Assembly: GCF_947487575.1 (NCBI RefSeq)
Contig: NZ_CANKXG010000001.1
Span: forward strand, 310,001 to 374,000
DNA: 64,000 bases
From: an uncultured Algibacter sp.
GTDB taxonomy: Bacteria; Bacteroidota; Bacteroidia; Flavobacteriales; Flavobacteriaceae
Reading direction: 5' to 3'
The notes under the pieces were generated by a model, which made no database searches, was not told the origin of the DNA, and worked only from the letters and a program-made list of their open reading frames with translations. Position numbers and translations under genes: made by a program. Below are positions 1 through 8,906 of the stretch, piece by piece; the first letter of the stretch is position 1, and every line of letters starts with the position of its first letter.

Positions 1-1
1 A

Positions 2-2500
2 AAGAAAGAAAACCTAGATACTTTCGAGTCGTTTTCAAATTGGGGACAAATATTACTTCAGGATTTTAATGAAATAGATCGCTACCTAATTCCTCAAGAA
101 AAAATTTTTAATTATCTAAGTGCCATTCAAGATTTAAAACATTGGTCCTTAGAAGAAAATAAAACAGATTTTGTTAAAAATTATCTTTCATTTTGGAAAA
201 AACTATACGGGTATTACAATTCTTTTTCTGATCACTTACTAAGCAAAAAGATAGGCTACCAAGGCTTAATTTACAGAGAGGCTGTTAATAATTTAGAAAT
301 TTACATACAAAACAACCTCGAAAGCAAACATGTTTTTTTAGGTTTTAATGCACTAAACACATCCGAAGAAACAATTATTCAAGAATTAATTCAAAACAAT
401 TTAGCACAAACTTATTGGGATATTGACAGTGTTTTTATGACTAATAAAAAGCATGACGCAGCACTTTTTACTAGACATCATAAAAATAGTTGGGCATTCT
501 ATAAAAACAATCCCTTTAACTGGGTAACCGAAAATTATTCCAAGGAAAAAAATATTTCTGTATTTGGTGTTCCCAAAAATATTGGCCAAGCCAAACATAT
601 AGGTACACTCTTAAAAAAATTACAAGAAAGGAATAAATCTTTAAAGGATACTGCCGTTGTATTAGGCGATGAAAATTTGCTTATTCCAGTACTTAATTCG
701 CTCCCTAATTCTATTGAGGCATTAAATATTACAATGGGTTTTCCTCTAAAATCAACCCCTCTAGCATTATTGTTTAATACTCTATTTCAATTACATAAGG
801 CAAACTCAAATTCATTTTACTATAAAGATGTTGTAAATTTAATATCGCATCAATTTGTTAGACCTTTATTTAATATTGAAGGTGTAGATTACGCATCTAT
901 AATAATTAGTACTATAGACAAAAACAATCTGGTTTATTTAAACAAAGAAAGGCTAAAGAAAATAGCCATAAATAATAATTCAATCATAGATATATTATTT
1001 TCTAATTGGAAAAATTCAATTGTATTTGCCTTAGAAAATTGCTCTAAACTAATATTAGCTATAAAAGTTTCTTTAACTAAAAATAAAACATCCAACTTAT
1101 TACCATTAGAATATGTATTTCGTTTTAATGAACTATTCAATGAACTTACACGACTAAATTCAGAGCATCATCATATTAAAGATATAGCAACACTTTTTAG
1201 TGTATACAAAGAACTTTTAAGCACTGAAACCTTAGATTTTCAAGGCGAACCATTACAAGGTTTGCAAATTATGGGGATGCTAGAATCTAGAGTTCTAGAT
1301 TTTGAAACCGTTATTATTTCATCAGTAAACGAAGGTATTCTTCCGGCAGGTAAAAGTAATAATTCATTTATTCCTTTTGATGTTAAATTAGAAAACCAAC
1401 TTCCAACTTACAAAGAAAAAGACGCCGTATATACATATCACTTTTACAGACTTTTACAACGCGCTAAAAACATTTTCATATTATATAATACAGAGGCAGA
1501 TGTACTAACTGGAGGAGAAAAAAGTAGATTTATAACGCAATTAGAACTCGAGGGAATTCACAGCATACATAGTAAAATTATAACACCTCACGTTCCTACC
1601 ATTAAAACAGTTGTTAACACTGTAAAAAAGAATAGCGCATTACAACAACAGCTAATTCAAGTAGCTAATGATGGGTTTTCGCCATCATCGTTAACAAATT
1701 ATATTAGAAACCCAATTGATTTTTATTATCAAAAAATTTTAAAAATAAAGGAGCATATTGATGTTGAAGAAACCGTTGCCGCAAATACATTAGGTACAGT
1801 TGTACACAACACATTAGAGGACTTTTACAAACCACTAATCGGTAAAATTTTAACTATTGAAGATATTAAAAAATTAAAACTTAATATTGAAGAAAGAGTA
1901 ACTTGTCATTTTAAAAATGAATACAAAGAAGGAGATATAACAAAAGGAAAAAATCTTATTATTTATGAAATAGCAAAACGTTATGTATCTAATTTTTTAG
2001 ACCTTGAAATAAAAACTATAAAAGCAGGAGACCAGATAAAAATTATAGCCATTGAAGCAGATAACAATATTGAAATTAATATTCCTGAAATTAATTACCC
2101 TATAAGACTTAAAGGCAAAGTTGATAGAGTCGATGAGTACAACGGTATAACCCGAATAATAGATTATAAAACGGGAAATGTCCAGCAAAATCAAGTAGAA
2201 ATAGTTAATTGGGAAGATATTACAACAGATTATAAAAAGTACAGTAAAAGTTTTCAAATTCTAACTTATGCATATATGATGCATAAATCTAACATAATCA
2301 ATCTGCCTATTGAAGCTGGAATTATTTCGTTTAAAAACTTAAATTCAGGTTTTTTAAAATTTACTAAAAAGGAGAGTACAAGAGGAAAGAAAGACACTTT
2401 GATTACAACAGAAACTATTGACGCATTTGAAATAGAATTAAAAGCGCTTATTTTAGAAATTTGTAATCCTAATATCAATTTTACCGAAAAAGAAGTATAA
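2..2500 (+). CDS. AddB-like PD-(D/E)XK nuclease family protein (5' truncated by window edge)
   Basis: The reading frame is open from base 2, so the upstream part of the gene lies outside the window; the first in-frame ATG (437) is internal. About 832 residues are visible. The C-terminal third carries the RecB/AddB-type nuclease: a conserved His in TVVHNTLEDFY (about 1798-1830), then GKVDRVDE (2113-2136) and IIDYKTG (2155-2178), the metal-binding D and D-x-K residues. The middle part, with VNEGILPAGK near 1327-1356, looks like the degenerate helicase region of AddB-type subunits. In this family the protein acts with a UvrD-like AddA helicase in double-strand break processing. That partner is not visible here and may lie to the left. 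The gene ends 2 bases before the following hydrolase, suggesting co-transcription. Confidence 0.85.
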   Translation, partial: KKENLDTFESFSNWGQILLQDFNEIDRYLIPQEKIFNYLSAIQDLKHWSLEENKTDFVKNYLSFWKKLYGYYNSFSDHLLSKKIGYQGLIYREAVNNLEIYIQNNLESKHVFLGFNALNTSEETIIQELIQNNLAQTYWDIDSVFMTNKKHDAALFTRHHKNSWAFYKNNPFNWVTENYSKEKNISVFGVPKNIGQAKHIGTLLKKLQERNKSLKDTAVVLGDENLLIPVLNSLPNSIEALNITMGFPLKSTPLALLFNTLFQLHKANSNSFYYKDVVNLISHQFVRPLFNIEGVDYASIIISTIDKNNLVYLNKERLKKIAINNNSIIDILFSNWKNSIVFALENCSKLILAIKVSLTKNKTSNLLPLEYVFRFNELFNELTRLNSEHHHIKDIATLFSVYKELLSTETLDFQGEPLQGLQIMGMLESRVLDFETVIISSVNEGILPAGKSNNSFIPFDVKLENQLPTYKEKDAVYTYHFYRLLQRAKNIFILYNTEADVLTGGEKSRFITQLELEGIHSIHSKIITPHVPTIKTVVNTVKKNSALQQQLIQVANDGFSPSSLTNYIRNPIDFYYQKILKIKEHIDVEETVAANTLGTVVHNTLEDFYKPLIGKILTIEDIKKLKLNIEERVTCHFKNEYKEGDITKGKNLIIYEIAKRYVSNFLDLEIKTIKAGDQIKIIAIEADNNIEINIPEINYPIRLKGKVDRVDEYNGITRIIDYKTGNVQQNQVEIVNWEDITTDYKKYSKSFQILTYAYMMHKSNIINLPIEAGIISFKNLNSGFLKFTKKESTRGKKDTLITTETIDAFEIELKALILEICNPNINFTEKEV

Positions 2501-2502
2501 AC

Positions 2503-3342
2503 ATGAAAATTTTAAAAAATATAATAGTACACGGTAAACACGAAAAAGCAATCCTAACTGATGTTTTTTATAAAGATGACTCAAAACCTAAAACCATCGT
2601 TATATTTTGTCATGGTTACAAAGGTTTTAAGGATTGGGGCGCTTGGAATTTAATGGCAAAAGCATTTGCTAGTGCTGGATTCTTTTTTGTAAAATTCAAC
2701 TTTTCACATAATGGTGGTACAATAGAGCAACCTATTGATTTTCCAGATTTAGAGGCTTTTGGGGACAATAACTATACAAAAGAATTAGATGATTTAGAAA
2801 GTGTAATAGATTGGATATGTTCAAACTCTAAGTTTAAAAATGATGCTGATTTGAACAATATAAACTTAATTGGGCATAGTAGAGCGGGTGGTATTGTTAC
2901 TATAAAAGCCGAAGAAGATAACCGAATAAATAAAGTTATAAGTGTTGCAGGTGTTTCTAGTTTTGGAAAAAGAACATCAACAATAGGCGACTTAGAACAA
3001 TGGAAAAAAGATGGTGTTAAATATGTTTTAAACGGACGTACAAAACAGCAAATGCCTCATTATTACCAATTTCATGAAGATTTTATTAAAAATGAAGAAA
3101 GACTTACAATAAAGCGCGCTGTTTCTAATTTGAAAATTCCATACCTGATTATTCATGGTGACAAGGATAAAAGTGTATTAATTGATGAAGCGCATCAACT
3201 TCATCAATGGAATTCAAAAAGTCGGTTAGCAATTATTAAAAGCGCGGACCATGTATTTAATACAAAACATCCCTGGAACAACGAGCATATTTCTAAGGAG
3301 TTAAAAATAACAACTGAAAAAATGATTACTTTTTTCAAATAA
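2503..3342 (+). CDS. alpha/beta hydrolase family protein
   Basis: 279 residues, ATG start 2 bases after the upstream nuclease gene. The oxyanion-hole segment CHGYKGF lies near residues 36-42, the nucleophile elbow is GHSRAGG with Ser126, a candidate acid is in IIHGDKDKS and a candidate His in ADHVFNTKH near the C terminus. This is a complete serine-hydrolase triad. There is no signal peptide, so it is probably cytoplasmic. The substrate cannot be read from sequence; dienelactone-hydrolase-like and carboxylesterase-like enzymes share this layout. It is followed after 11 bases by the glycerol-3-phosphate dehydrogenase gene, so the three genes may form one transcript ending at the hairpin at 5028-5062. 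Confidence 0.8.
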   Translation: MKILKNIIVHGKHEKAILTDVFYKDDSKPKTIVIFCHGYKGFKDWGAWNLMAKAFASAGFFFVKFNFSHNGGTIEQPIDFPDLEAFGDNNYTKELDDLESVIDWICSNSKFKNDADLNNINLIGHSRAGGIVTIKAEEDNRINKVISVAGVSSFGKRTSTIGDLEQWKKDGVKYVLNGRTKQQMPHYYQFHEDFIKNEERLTIKRAVSNLKIPYLIIHGDKDKSVLIDEAHQLHQWNSKSRLAIIKSADHVFNTKHPWNNEHISKELKITTEKMITFFK

Positions 3343-3353
3343 ATAATTATATA

Positions 3354-5048
3354 GTGCAAGCATCAAAATTTTCAGTTTTACATAGATCATCTCAAATAGC
3401 TAAACTAGCTGCAGAAACTTTTGATTTGGCTATTATTGGTGGTGGTATTACTGGTGCAGGCATTGCTTTAGATGCTACAGCTAGAGGGCTAAAAGTTTGT
3501 CTTATAGAGAAAAACGATTTCGCTTCTGGCACAAGCAATAAATCTACAAAACTTATACATGGCGGTTTACGCTATTTAAAAAACTTTGAAATTAGTTTGG
3601 TTCGTGAATCTGGTTCAGAACGTGCCATTGTCCACAACTTAGCACCACATTTAGTAACACCTCAAAAAATGTTACTACCGTTAATTGAAGGAGGAACTTA
3701 TGGAAAACTAATGACCGCTTTGGGTTTAAAAGTATATGATTTTCTAGCAGATGTTAAGGGTGATGATAGACGAAAAATGCTCGATAAAGCAGAAACATTA
3801 CACAAAGAACCTTTACTAGATAAACAAACTGTTATTGGAGGGGGTCTTTATGCTGAGTACCGAACAGATGATGCACGATTAACTATTGAAATTTTAAAAA
3901 AGGCAACTACTTTAGGTGCTACTATTATAAATTATTGTGAAATGACATCTTTTAATTACGATAGTCAATCTAAAATAGAAAGTCTTAATTCCAAAGATCT
4001 TAACTCTGAAAGCATATTTACAATAAAAGCTAAAAATTATGTATCGGCTACAGGTCCTTGGGTAGACCAAGTTCTTAAAAAAGACAATTCAACAAATAAA
4101 AAACGACTTCATCTTACAAAAGGTGTTCATCTTGTATTTGCATTTGAAAAATTACCCGTTAAACAATCTATTTATTTTGATGTACCAGATGGCAGAATGG
4201 TATTTGCAATTCCGAGAGGGCGCGTAACTTATGTTGGTACTACAGACACTGATTATTATGGAAATTTAGATCGGGTAGTTACTACAAAAGCAGATGCTAA
4301 GTATCTTTTAAGTGCTGTGAATAATATGTTTAAAACAGTAAACTTAACTATTGATGACATTGAATCTAACTGGGCGGGGTTACGCCCTTTAATTCATGAA
4401 GACAATAAGTCTGCTTCAGAATTATCTCGAAAAGACGAAATATTTGTATCTGATAGTGGTTTAATATCAATGGCTGGCGGTAAGCTTACAGGCTACAGAA
4501 AAATGGCTTACAGGGCTTTAGATGCTGTTTTAAAAACGTATAATACAGAAGAGGATAAATTTAGGTTTGAAAACTCGACAACTGAAACTATGGCATTGGT
4601 AAATCCATCACTTACATCTAATGATGAGGTGGAAGATTATCAAAAATATATAGAAAAACAATTATCTGGCTTAGGTATTACAGATATTTATCACTCCTGG
4701 TATTTGTGCTCTTTTTATGGCAAACAAGCTAATATTATCATTGAAAAATCAAAAAGATTTAATTCTGATAGTGGTTTAGAAAACCTAATCCGAGCCGAAC
4801 TTTGGTACAGTGTTCATTTTGAAATGGTAAATAGTATAAACGATTTTTTTATAAGGCGTACGGGGAGATTGTATTTTGATATTGAAAGTATTAAACAATA
4901 CAAAACTATAATTATAAAAGATATTTCAGAATATTTAAATTGGGATACAAATAGAATTAACAAAGAGGAAGAAAAGCTAAACTTGGCTCTTAAAGATGCT
5001 ACAACGTATTACGATACTGATTTTAATAAAAAAAGCAACATCTTCTGA
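3354..5048 (+). CDS. glpD: glycerol-3-phosphate dehydrogenase/oxidase, FAD-dependent
   Basis: 564 residues with a GTG start at 3354. The N terminus holds the Rossmann FAD motif IGGGITGAGIALDA (about residues 28-41), followed by FASGTSNKSTKLIHGGLRYL, typical of GlpD. A C-terminal helical domain follows. The enzyme oxidises sn-glycerol 3-phosphate to dihydroxyacetone phosphate and passes electrons to the quinone pool or to oxygen, normally at the cytoplasmic membrane face. The length matches the family. No glycerol kinase or facilitator gene is adjacent. The stop codon lies inside the stem-loop that terminates the transcript, an economical arrangement. Confidence 0.93.
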   Translation: MQASKFSVLHRSSQIAKLAAETFDLAIIGGGITGAGIALDATARGLKVCLIEKNDFASGTSNKSTKLIHGGLRYLKNFEISLVRESGSERAIVHNLAPHLVTPQKMLLPLIEGGTYGKLMTALGLKVYDFLADVKGDDRRKMLDKAETLHKEPLLDKQTVIGGGLYAEYRTDDARLTIEILKKATTLGATIINYCEMTSFNYDSQSKIESLNSKDLNSESIFTIKAKNYVSATGPWVDQVLKKDNSTNKKRLHLTKGVHLVFAFEKLPVKQSIYFDVPDGRMVFAIPRGRVTYVGTTDTDYYGNLDRVVTTKADAKYLLSAVNNMFKTVNLTIDDIESNWAGLRPLIHEDNKSASELSRKDEIFVSDSGLISMAGGKLTGYRKMAYRALDAVLKTYNTEEDKFRFENSTTETMALVNPSLTSNDEVEDYQKYIEKQLSGLGITDIYHSWYLCSFYGKQANIIIEKSKRFNSDSGLENLIRAELWYSVHFEMVNSINDFFIRRTGRLYFDIESIKQYKTIIIKDISEYLNWDTNRINKEEEKLNLALKDATTYYDTDFNKKSNIF

Positions 5049-5062
5049 TGTTGCTTTTTTTA
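5028..5062. terminator. bidirectional intrinsic terminator between glpD and tRNA-Ala
   Basis: A 9-bp stem (AGCAACATC/GATGTTGCT) with a 4-base loop is flanked by A-runs on the left and T-runs on the right. It can therefore end both glpD on the plus strand and the tRNA on the minus strand. Confidence 0.85.
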
Positions 5063-5065
5063 TTG

Positions 5066-5139
5066 TGGAGAAGAACGGATTCGAACCGTCGACCTCTTGA
5101 CTGCCAGTCAAGCGCTCTAGCCAACTGAGCTACATCCCC
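5066..5139 (-). tRNA. tRNA-Ala (anticodon GGC)
   Basis: On the minus strand a full cloverleaf can be drawn: acceptor GGGGATG/CTTCTCC, D-arm GCTC/GAGC, anticodon stem CTTGA/TCAAG with loop CTGGCAG (anticodon GGC), and T-arm with loop TTCGAAT. The acceptor stem has the G3-U70 wobble that is the classical alanine identity element. A U-U mismatch sits near the base of the acceptor stem. CCA is not encoded. It lies 6 bases from the end of the stress-protein gene, on the same strand. Confidence 0.9.
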
Positions 5140-5145
5140 GTTTAA

Positions 5146-5940
5146 TTACTTTAAGCCACTCAATACCAAAACAGGTACTTTACTATAGAAATCCCTTTTT
5201 ATGATGGTGTTTTTCTCCCATTTTTTTACAAAAAAACCGCGTTTTCTTCTAACAACACAAAGCATATTTGGTTCGTGAGATTTAAAATGTAATAACACGC
5301 CTTGAAATGTTGTAGGGTTTTCGGTTTCGGTAATACTACTAGCAACAGATTTTAATTCTTCATTTATTTCAAAATCTCCTTTATTATGATATGGTGTTTT
5401 TACCAATAATAAATCTGTAGTAGCTTTAAATTTATCCTTAATATCAGTTAGCGGTTTTAAAACATTCTTCTTTTTAATAATAGCCGATTTAATAGCCATT
5501 AAAATACTCGAAGGCGGTGTAAACTTATAGCCTTCAGGAACTATTAAAGCTGGAACATCCATTTGTTTAACAATTTTACCTGATGTTTTTCCTAAATACA
5601 CCTCTTCCTTAATCGAGTTTGTTCTAGGCTCAATTAAAACTAAATCAACATTTGCTGATTTACATGCTAATTCCAGAGTATCAACTAATTTTCCTTTTAA
5701 AGTTCTTACAATAATATCTACCCCTTTTCTGTCTAATTGCGAAACCAAATCATCTAAAAAAGCTTTACTTTCTCTTTCTATAATTTGGTCAACTTTAATC
5801 ATAGTACCTGCTTTCGTATATACATTATACACTTGCACTACAAAAAGTTTTGCATCAAAAGCTCTAGCAAAATCCACAGCATACTGCAAATGGCTTAATG
5901 CATTTTTTGATGATCCAACTGGAACTAAAATATTCTTCAT
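5146..5940 (-). CDS. universal stress protein family protein (tandem USP domains)
   Basis: 264 residues from the ATG at 5938-5940, where the protein opens with MKNILVPVGSSKNAL. A longer frame begins 45 bases upstream but adds only a hydrophobic non-family stretch, so the inner ATG is preferred. The first half is a clear USP domain (KNILVPVG start, LVLIEPRTN strand, then a glycine-rich segment ending in PALIVP). The second half is a weaker USP-like domain ending KVPVLVLSGLK. Tandem USP proteins are common in Flavobacteriaceae and bind adenine nucleotides or sense stress, but the specific role is unknown. It reads towards tRNA-Ala and may share its terminator. Confidence 0.8.
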   Translation of the reverse strand: MKNILVPVGSSKNALSHLQYAVDFARAFDAKLFVVQVYNVYTKAGTMIKVDQIIERESKAFLDDLVSQLDRKGVDIIVRTLKGKLVDTLELACKSANVDLVLIEPRTNSIKEEVYLGKTSGKIVKQMDVPALIVPEGYKFTPPSSILMAIKSAIIKKKNVLKPLTDIKDKFKATTDLLLVKTPYHNKGDFEINEELKSVASSITETENPTTFQGVLLHFKSHEPNMLCVVRRKRGFFVKKWEKNTIIKRDFYSKVPVLVLSGLK

Positions 5941-6000
5941 ACCTAATAAGTTTAAAAAACTAAATTTACAATAAATTTGAAGCAAAAGTATAATAATTAA

Positions 6001-6501
6001 ATGATTCGAAAAGGAACTTTAAAGGATATAGACGATATTTTGAAAATCACAAAAGCCTGTGCAATGAATATGATTTCAAATAATATTTTTCAATGGAATG
6101 AATTCTACCCTAATAAAACACCTTTTACAAATGACGCAAACCGTAATGAATTATATGTTTTAGAAATTCAAAATAAAATTTTAGGATGCGTAACTATTTC
6201 TACTTTTATGGACGAAGAATATATTCCCATCTCTTGGCTAACAGCAAATAAAAATAATATTTATATCCATCGTCTTGCAGTACATCCTAAACACCAAAGC
6301 AAAGACTATGCTCAACAACTCATGGAGTTTGCAGAAAATTATGCGCACGAAAATAAGTATCAATCTGTTAGACTAGATACTTTTTCGAAAAATAAAAGAA
6401 ACCAAAAATTTTACGAACTTCGCGGATACAAAAAACTTGGAGATATTTATTTCCCTAAACAAAGTGAACATCCTTTTCATTGTTACGAATTAGTCTTGTG
6501 A
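6001..6501 (+). CDS. GNAT family N-acetyltransferase
   Basis: 166 residues. The acetyl-CoA-binding core is recognisable as IHRLAVHPKHQSKDYAQQLM (about residues 90-109). The usual R/Q-x-x-G-x-G/A loop is degenerate, with Asp where the first Gly is expected. RGYKKLG near the C terminus is the typical last GNAT strand. The substrate is not predictable. The TGA stop overlaps the GTG start of the MATE gene (GTGA, 6498-6501), so the two are probably translationally coupled. Confidence 0.85.
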   Translation: MIRKGTLKDIDDILKITKACAMNMISNNIFQWNEFYPNKTPFTNDANRNELYVLEIQNKILGCVTISTFMDEEYIPISWLTANKNNIYIHRLAVHPKHQSKDYAQQLMEFAENYAHENKYQSVRLDTFSKNKRNQKFYELRGYKKLGDIYFPKQSEHPFHCYELVL

Positions 6502-7832
6502 GCATAAATATCAGTCTAAAACATATAAATAAATTAGCTATTCCAGCTTTAATATCTGGAGTGTCCGAACCTATCCTGTCATTAACCGATGCTGCTATAG
6601 TTGGAAACATTAATCTTAATGCAACAGAATCTTTAGCAGCAGTTGGTATTGTAACCACTTTCATGTCGATGTTAATATGGGTTTTAGGTCAAACCAGAAG
6701 CGCTATTTCCTCCATTGTATCGCAATATGTTGGTGCTAATAAATTAGAGCAAATTAAAAACTTGCCTTCGCAAGCTATTTTTATTGTAACCTCATTAAGT
6801 ATTCTTATTATTTTTAGCACATACCCATTGGCTAAACAAATATTTAAACTTTACAATGCCACTAATTTAATCTTAGATTATTCAGTTATTTATTATAAGA
6901 TACGTGTGTTAGGGTTTCCGTTTACCTTATTTACCATAGCTGTTTTCGGTGCATTTCGTGGTTTACAAAACACTTATTACCCTATGATAATTGCCATTAT
7001 TGGAGCAACTTCAAATATCATATTAGATATTATTTTAGTTTATGGCATAAATGGCTATATAGAACCCATGCATATTGAAGGTGCCGCTTACGCAAGCGTA
7101 ATTGCCCAAATGCTAATGGCTGCATTTTCAGCATACTTCTTACTTAAAAAAACTAGTATTCCTTTAAAACCTAGTTTCCCTTTCAACCCAGAAATAAAAC
7201 GATTTATTTTAATGATTCTTAATTTATTTATAAGAACCATTGCTTTAAACGTAACCCTCTACTATGCCAGCGCATTTGCAACCAGCTATGGCGCCAAATA
7301 TATTGCAGCCTATACCATAGCTATAAATTTATGGTTTCTAGGTGCTTTTATTGTCGATGGTTACGCAAGTGCAGGTAACATTTTATCAGGTAAATTGTTT
7401 GGAGCAAAAGCCTATTCAACTTTAATTGCATTAAGTAATAAACTCATAAAATACAGTGTTATTATTGGCGTTGTTTTAGGCTTATTAGGCGCATTGTTCT
7501 ATTATCCAATCGGGCGTATATTCACAAAAGAGCCTGAAGTTTTAAAAGTATTTTATAATGTATTCTGGCTTGTTTTGGTTATGCAACCTTTATGTACTTT
7601 AGCCTTTATTTTCGATGGTATTTTTAAAGGCTTAGGTAAAATGAAATACTTAAGAAATGTGCTTTTATTTTCAACCTTCCTTGTTTTTTTACCAATACTA
7701 TTCTGGCTAGATAGCTTAGATTATAAACTTCACGCTATATTTATAGCCATCACATTTTGGATTATTGCCCGTGGTATTCCTCTTATTATAAAATTTAGGA
7801 AAATATTTATGTCACTTGCTCAAAAAACTTAA
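6498..7832 (+). CDS. MATE family multidrug/Na+ efflux transporter (DinF-like)
   Basis: 444 residues if translation begins at the GTG at 6498, which overlaps the GNAT stop. An in-frame TTG at 6480 would add six residues and is less attractive. The protein is hydrophobic with about twelve predicted helices. MATE features include IPALISGVSEPILSLTDAAI near the N terminus and GAFRGLQNTYYPM in the first half. MATE proteins export cationic compounds in exchange for Na+ or H+. The position after a GNAT gene might suggest export of an acetylated compound, but that is only inference. Two mini membrane ORFs and a QueD-like gene follow closely on the same strand. Confidence 0.9.
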   Translation: MSINISLKHINKLAIPALISGVSEPILSLTDAAIVGNINLNATESLAAVGIVTTFMSMLIWVLGQTRSAISSIVSQYVGANKLEQIKNLPSQAIFIVTSLSILIIFSTYPLAKQIFKLYNATNLILDYSVIYYKIRVLGFPFTLFTIAVFGAFRGLQNTYYPMIIAIIGATSNIILDIILVYGINGYIEPMHIEGAAYASVIAQMLMAAFSAYFLLKKTSIPLKPSFPFNPEIKRFILMILNLFIRTIALNVTLYYASAFATSYGAKYIAAYTIAINLWFLGAFIVDGYASAGNILSGKLFGAKAYSTLIALSNKLIKYSVIIGVVLGLLGALFYYPIGRIFTKEPEVLKVFYNVFWLVLVMQPLCTLAFIFDGIFKGLGKMKYLRNVLLFSTFLVFLPILFWLDSLDYKLHAIFIAITFWIIARGIPLIIKFRKIFMSLAQKT

Positions 7833-7844
7833 CTTTGGTGCATA

Positions 7845-8033
7845 ATGCACATTTTAAATATTATGGCTCTATTTATTGCTTTATTACAGCAAGTAGATAT
7901 TGAAAAAAAAATGCAAAACGCACCCGATAAAGGTTACGAAATTGGTGTTTTCATTAGTTCCATGCTACCCTTTGTCATTCTAGTAGCACTAGCCTATTTA
8001 ATGTACAGATATAATAAAAAAAGAAATCAATAA
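7845..8033 (+). CDS. small membrane protein, hypothetical
   Basis: 62 residues starting at ATG 7845, 12 bases after the MATE stop; an inner ATG at 7863 is an alternative. There is a hydrophobic N-terminal stretch, a short polar segment with KKMQNAPDKGYE, a clear transmembrane helix (about residues 36-54) and a basic tail KKRN. I do not recognise the family. The tight spacing in a same-strand run supports it as a gene. Confidence 0.55.
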   Translation: MHILNIMALFIALLQQVDIEKKMQNAPDKGYEIGVFISSMLPFVILVALAYLMYRYNKKRNQ

Positions 8034-8042
8034 ACAAGCACT

Positions 8043-8141
8043 ATGGACATCATGTCATTCCTCAGCGGAAACGGATTATTTCTAATTCTCGGTTTAGTTT
8101 TAATCATCGTTTACTTTGTAAATAAAAGAAAAAGAAGATAA
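8043..8141 (+). CDS. very small single-helix membrane protein (32 aa)
   Basis: An ATG at 8043 opens a 32-residue frame with one hydrophobic helix (GLFLILGLVLIIVYFV) and a strongly basic tail KRKRR. Its TAA stop overlaps the ATG of the QueD-like gene (TAATG, 8139-8143), the classical sign of translational coupling, and it begins 9 bases after the previous mini-ORF. These spacings argue for real translation despite the size. The function is unknown; the inside-positive tail predicts a cytoplasmic C terminus. Confidence 0.5.
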   Translation: MDIMSFLSGNGLFLILGLVLIIVYFVNKRKRR

Positions 8142-8596
8142 TGGAAAACAACATTCGCATCACAAAACAATTCTCTTTTGAAACCGGTCATGCGCTTTAC
8201 GGCTACGACGGAAAATGTAAAAACGTGCACGGCCACAGCTACCGTCTATACGTTACCGTTATTGGCAAACCCATTACCGATACTTCCAATGTAAAATATG
8301 GGATGGTTATTGACTTTGGCGACCTCAAAAAAATTGTAAAAGAAGAAATTGTTAATGTATTTGACCATGCCACTGTATTCAATAAAAACACCCCACACAT
8401 AGAACTTGCCAAAGAACTAAAAGACCGCGGGCATAATGTATTATTAGTTGACTACCAACCCACCAGTGAAATGATGGTTATAGACTTTTCAAAAAAAATA
8501 AAAGCACGCCTTCCAGAAAACATAAAACTACATTCCTTAAAACTCCAAGAAACAGCCACAAGTTTCGCAGAATGGTTTGCTAACGATCAAGATTAA
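8141..8596 (+). CDS. queD: 6-carboxytetrahydropterin synthase / PTPS family (QueD-like)
   Basis: 151 residues. The zinc ligands are His17 (FETGHAL), His30 and His32 (NVHGHSY), and the catalytic Cys26 lies in GKCKN. VIDFGDLKK and FDHATVFN are further family signatures. QueD converts 7,8-dihydroneopterin triphosphate into 6-carboxytetrahydropterin for queuosine synthesis. Some PTPS homologues serve other pterin pathways, and no queC, queE or queF gene is adjacent to decide this. Its ATG overlaps the stop of the preceding 32-aa ORF. Confidence 0.88.
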   Translation: MENNIRITKQFSFETGHALYGYDGKCKNVHGHSYRLYVTVIGKPITDTSNVKYGMVIDFGDLKKIVKEEIVNVFDHATVFNKNTPHIELAKELKDRGHNVLLVDYQPTSEMMVIDFSKKIKARLPENIKLHSLKLQETATSFAEWFANDQD

Positions 8597-8663
8597 TGTT
8601 TTTAGTGTGTTTCCACAAGGGTTGTGCTATCCACTATATCTTTTTAAATAATAAGATTTTTTT

Positions 8664-8860
8664 TTAATCCAAAGAACATATGAAATGGGCAATTTTTATA
8701 GGCTCTGATTCTCTTTCTACCGTAAGTTGCGTTTTAGGAATTACTATTTTCGCATCGAGTTAGGTCTCTCATAAATAACCAATTGGTTATCTTCTAATTT
8801 AAAATAAGAGCTTCCATAGTTTATCCCGTTTACTTGTGCTACTCCATTAAAATTAAACAC
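8664..8860 (-). pseudogene. possible frameshifted remnant of a small secreted protein
   Basis: On the minus strand one frame reads VNGINYGSSYFKLEDNQLV and stops near 8744. The neighbouring frame immediately continues as a protein-like stretch including KIVIPKTQLTVERESEPIKI, ending at TAA 8664-8666. Together they look like one reading frame broken near 8765-8750. Hydrophobic residues ending in GVAQ precede the first part, as in a signal peptide. I do not recognise the family, and chance cannot be excluded. Confidence 0.3.
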
Positions 8861-8888
8861 AAAAAGCGCCATAATGGCGCTTTTTAAA
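8860..8888 (-). terminator. intrinsic terminator after the 8907-9266 lipoprotein gene
   Basis: A perfect palindrome AAAAAGCGCC/GGCGCTTTTT with a short ATAAT centre lies 19 bases past the lipoprotein stop. The flanking A and T runs would allow it to work in both directions. Confidence 0.8.
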
Positions 8889-8906
8889 ATATATTTTGAT
8901 TTTTTA

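Larger units (their letters stand above)
8597..8906. other. 310-bp stretch without an intact gene
   Basis: This interval separates queD from a minus-strand lipoprotein gene. The left end (about 8605-8640) contains a short match to the end of the dispersed 100-bp repeat seen elsewhere (GTGCTATCCACT), probably a decayed copy. The middle carries a frameshifted minus-strand coding remnant, and the right end is a perfect palindromic terminator. Confidence 0.5.

Noticed and set aside
401-598. 65-codon minus-strand ORF
   Set aside because: Lies wholly within the nuclease gene in the opposite strand and has no family-like content.
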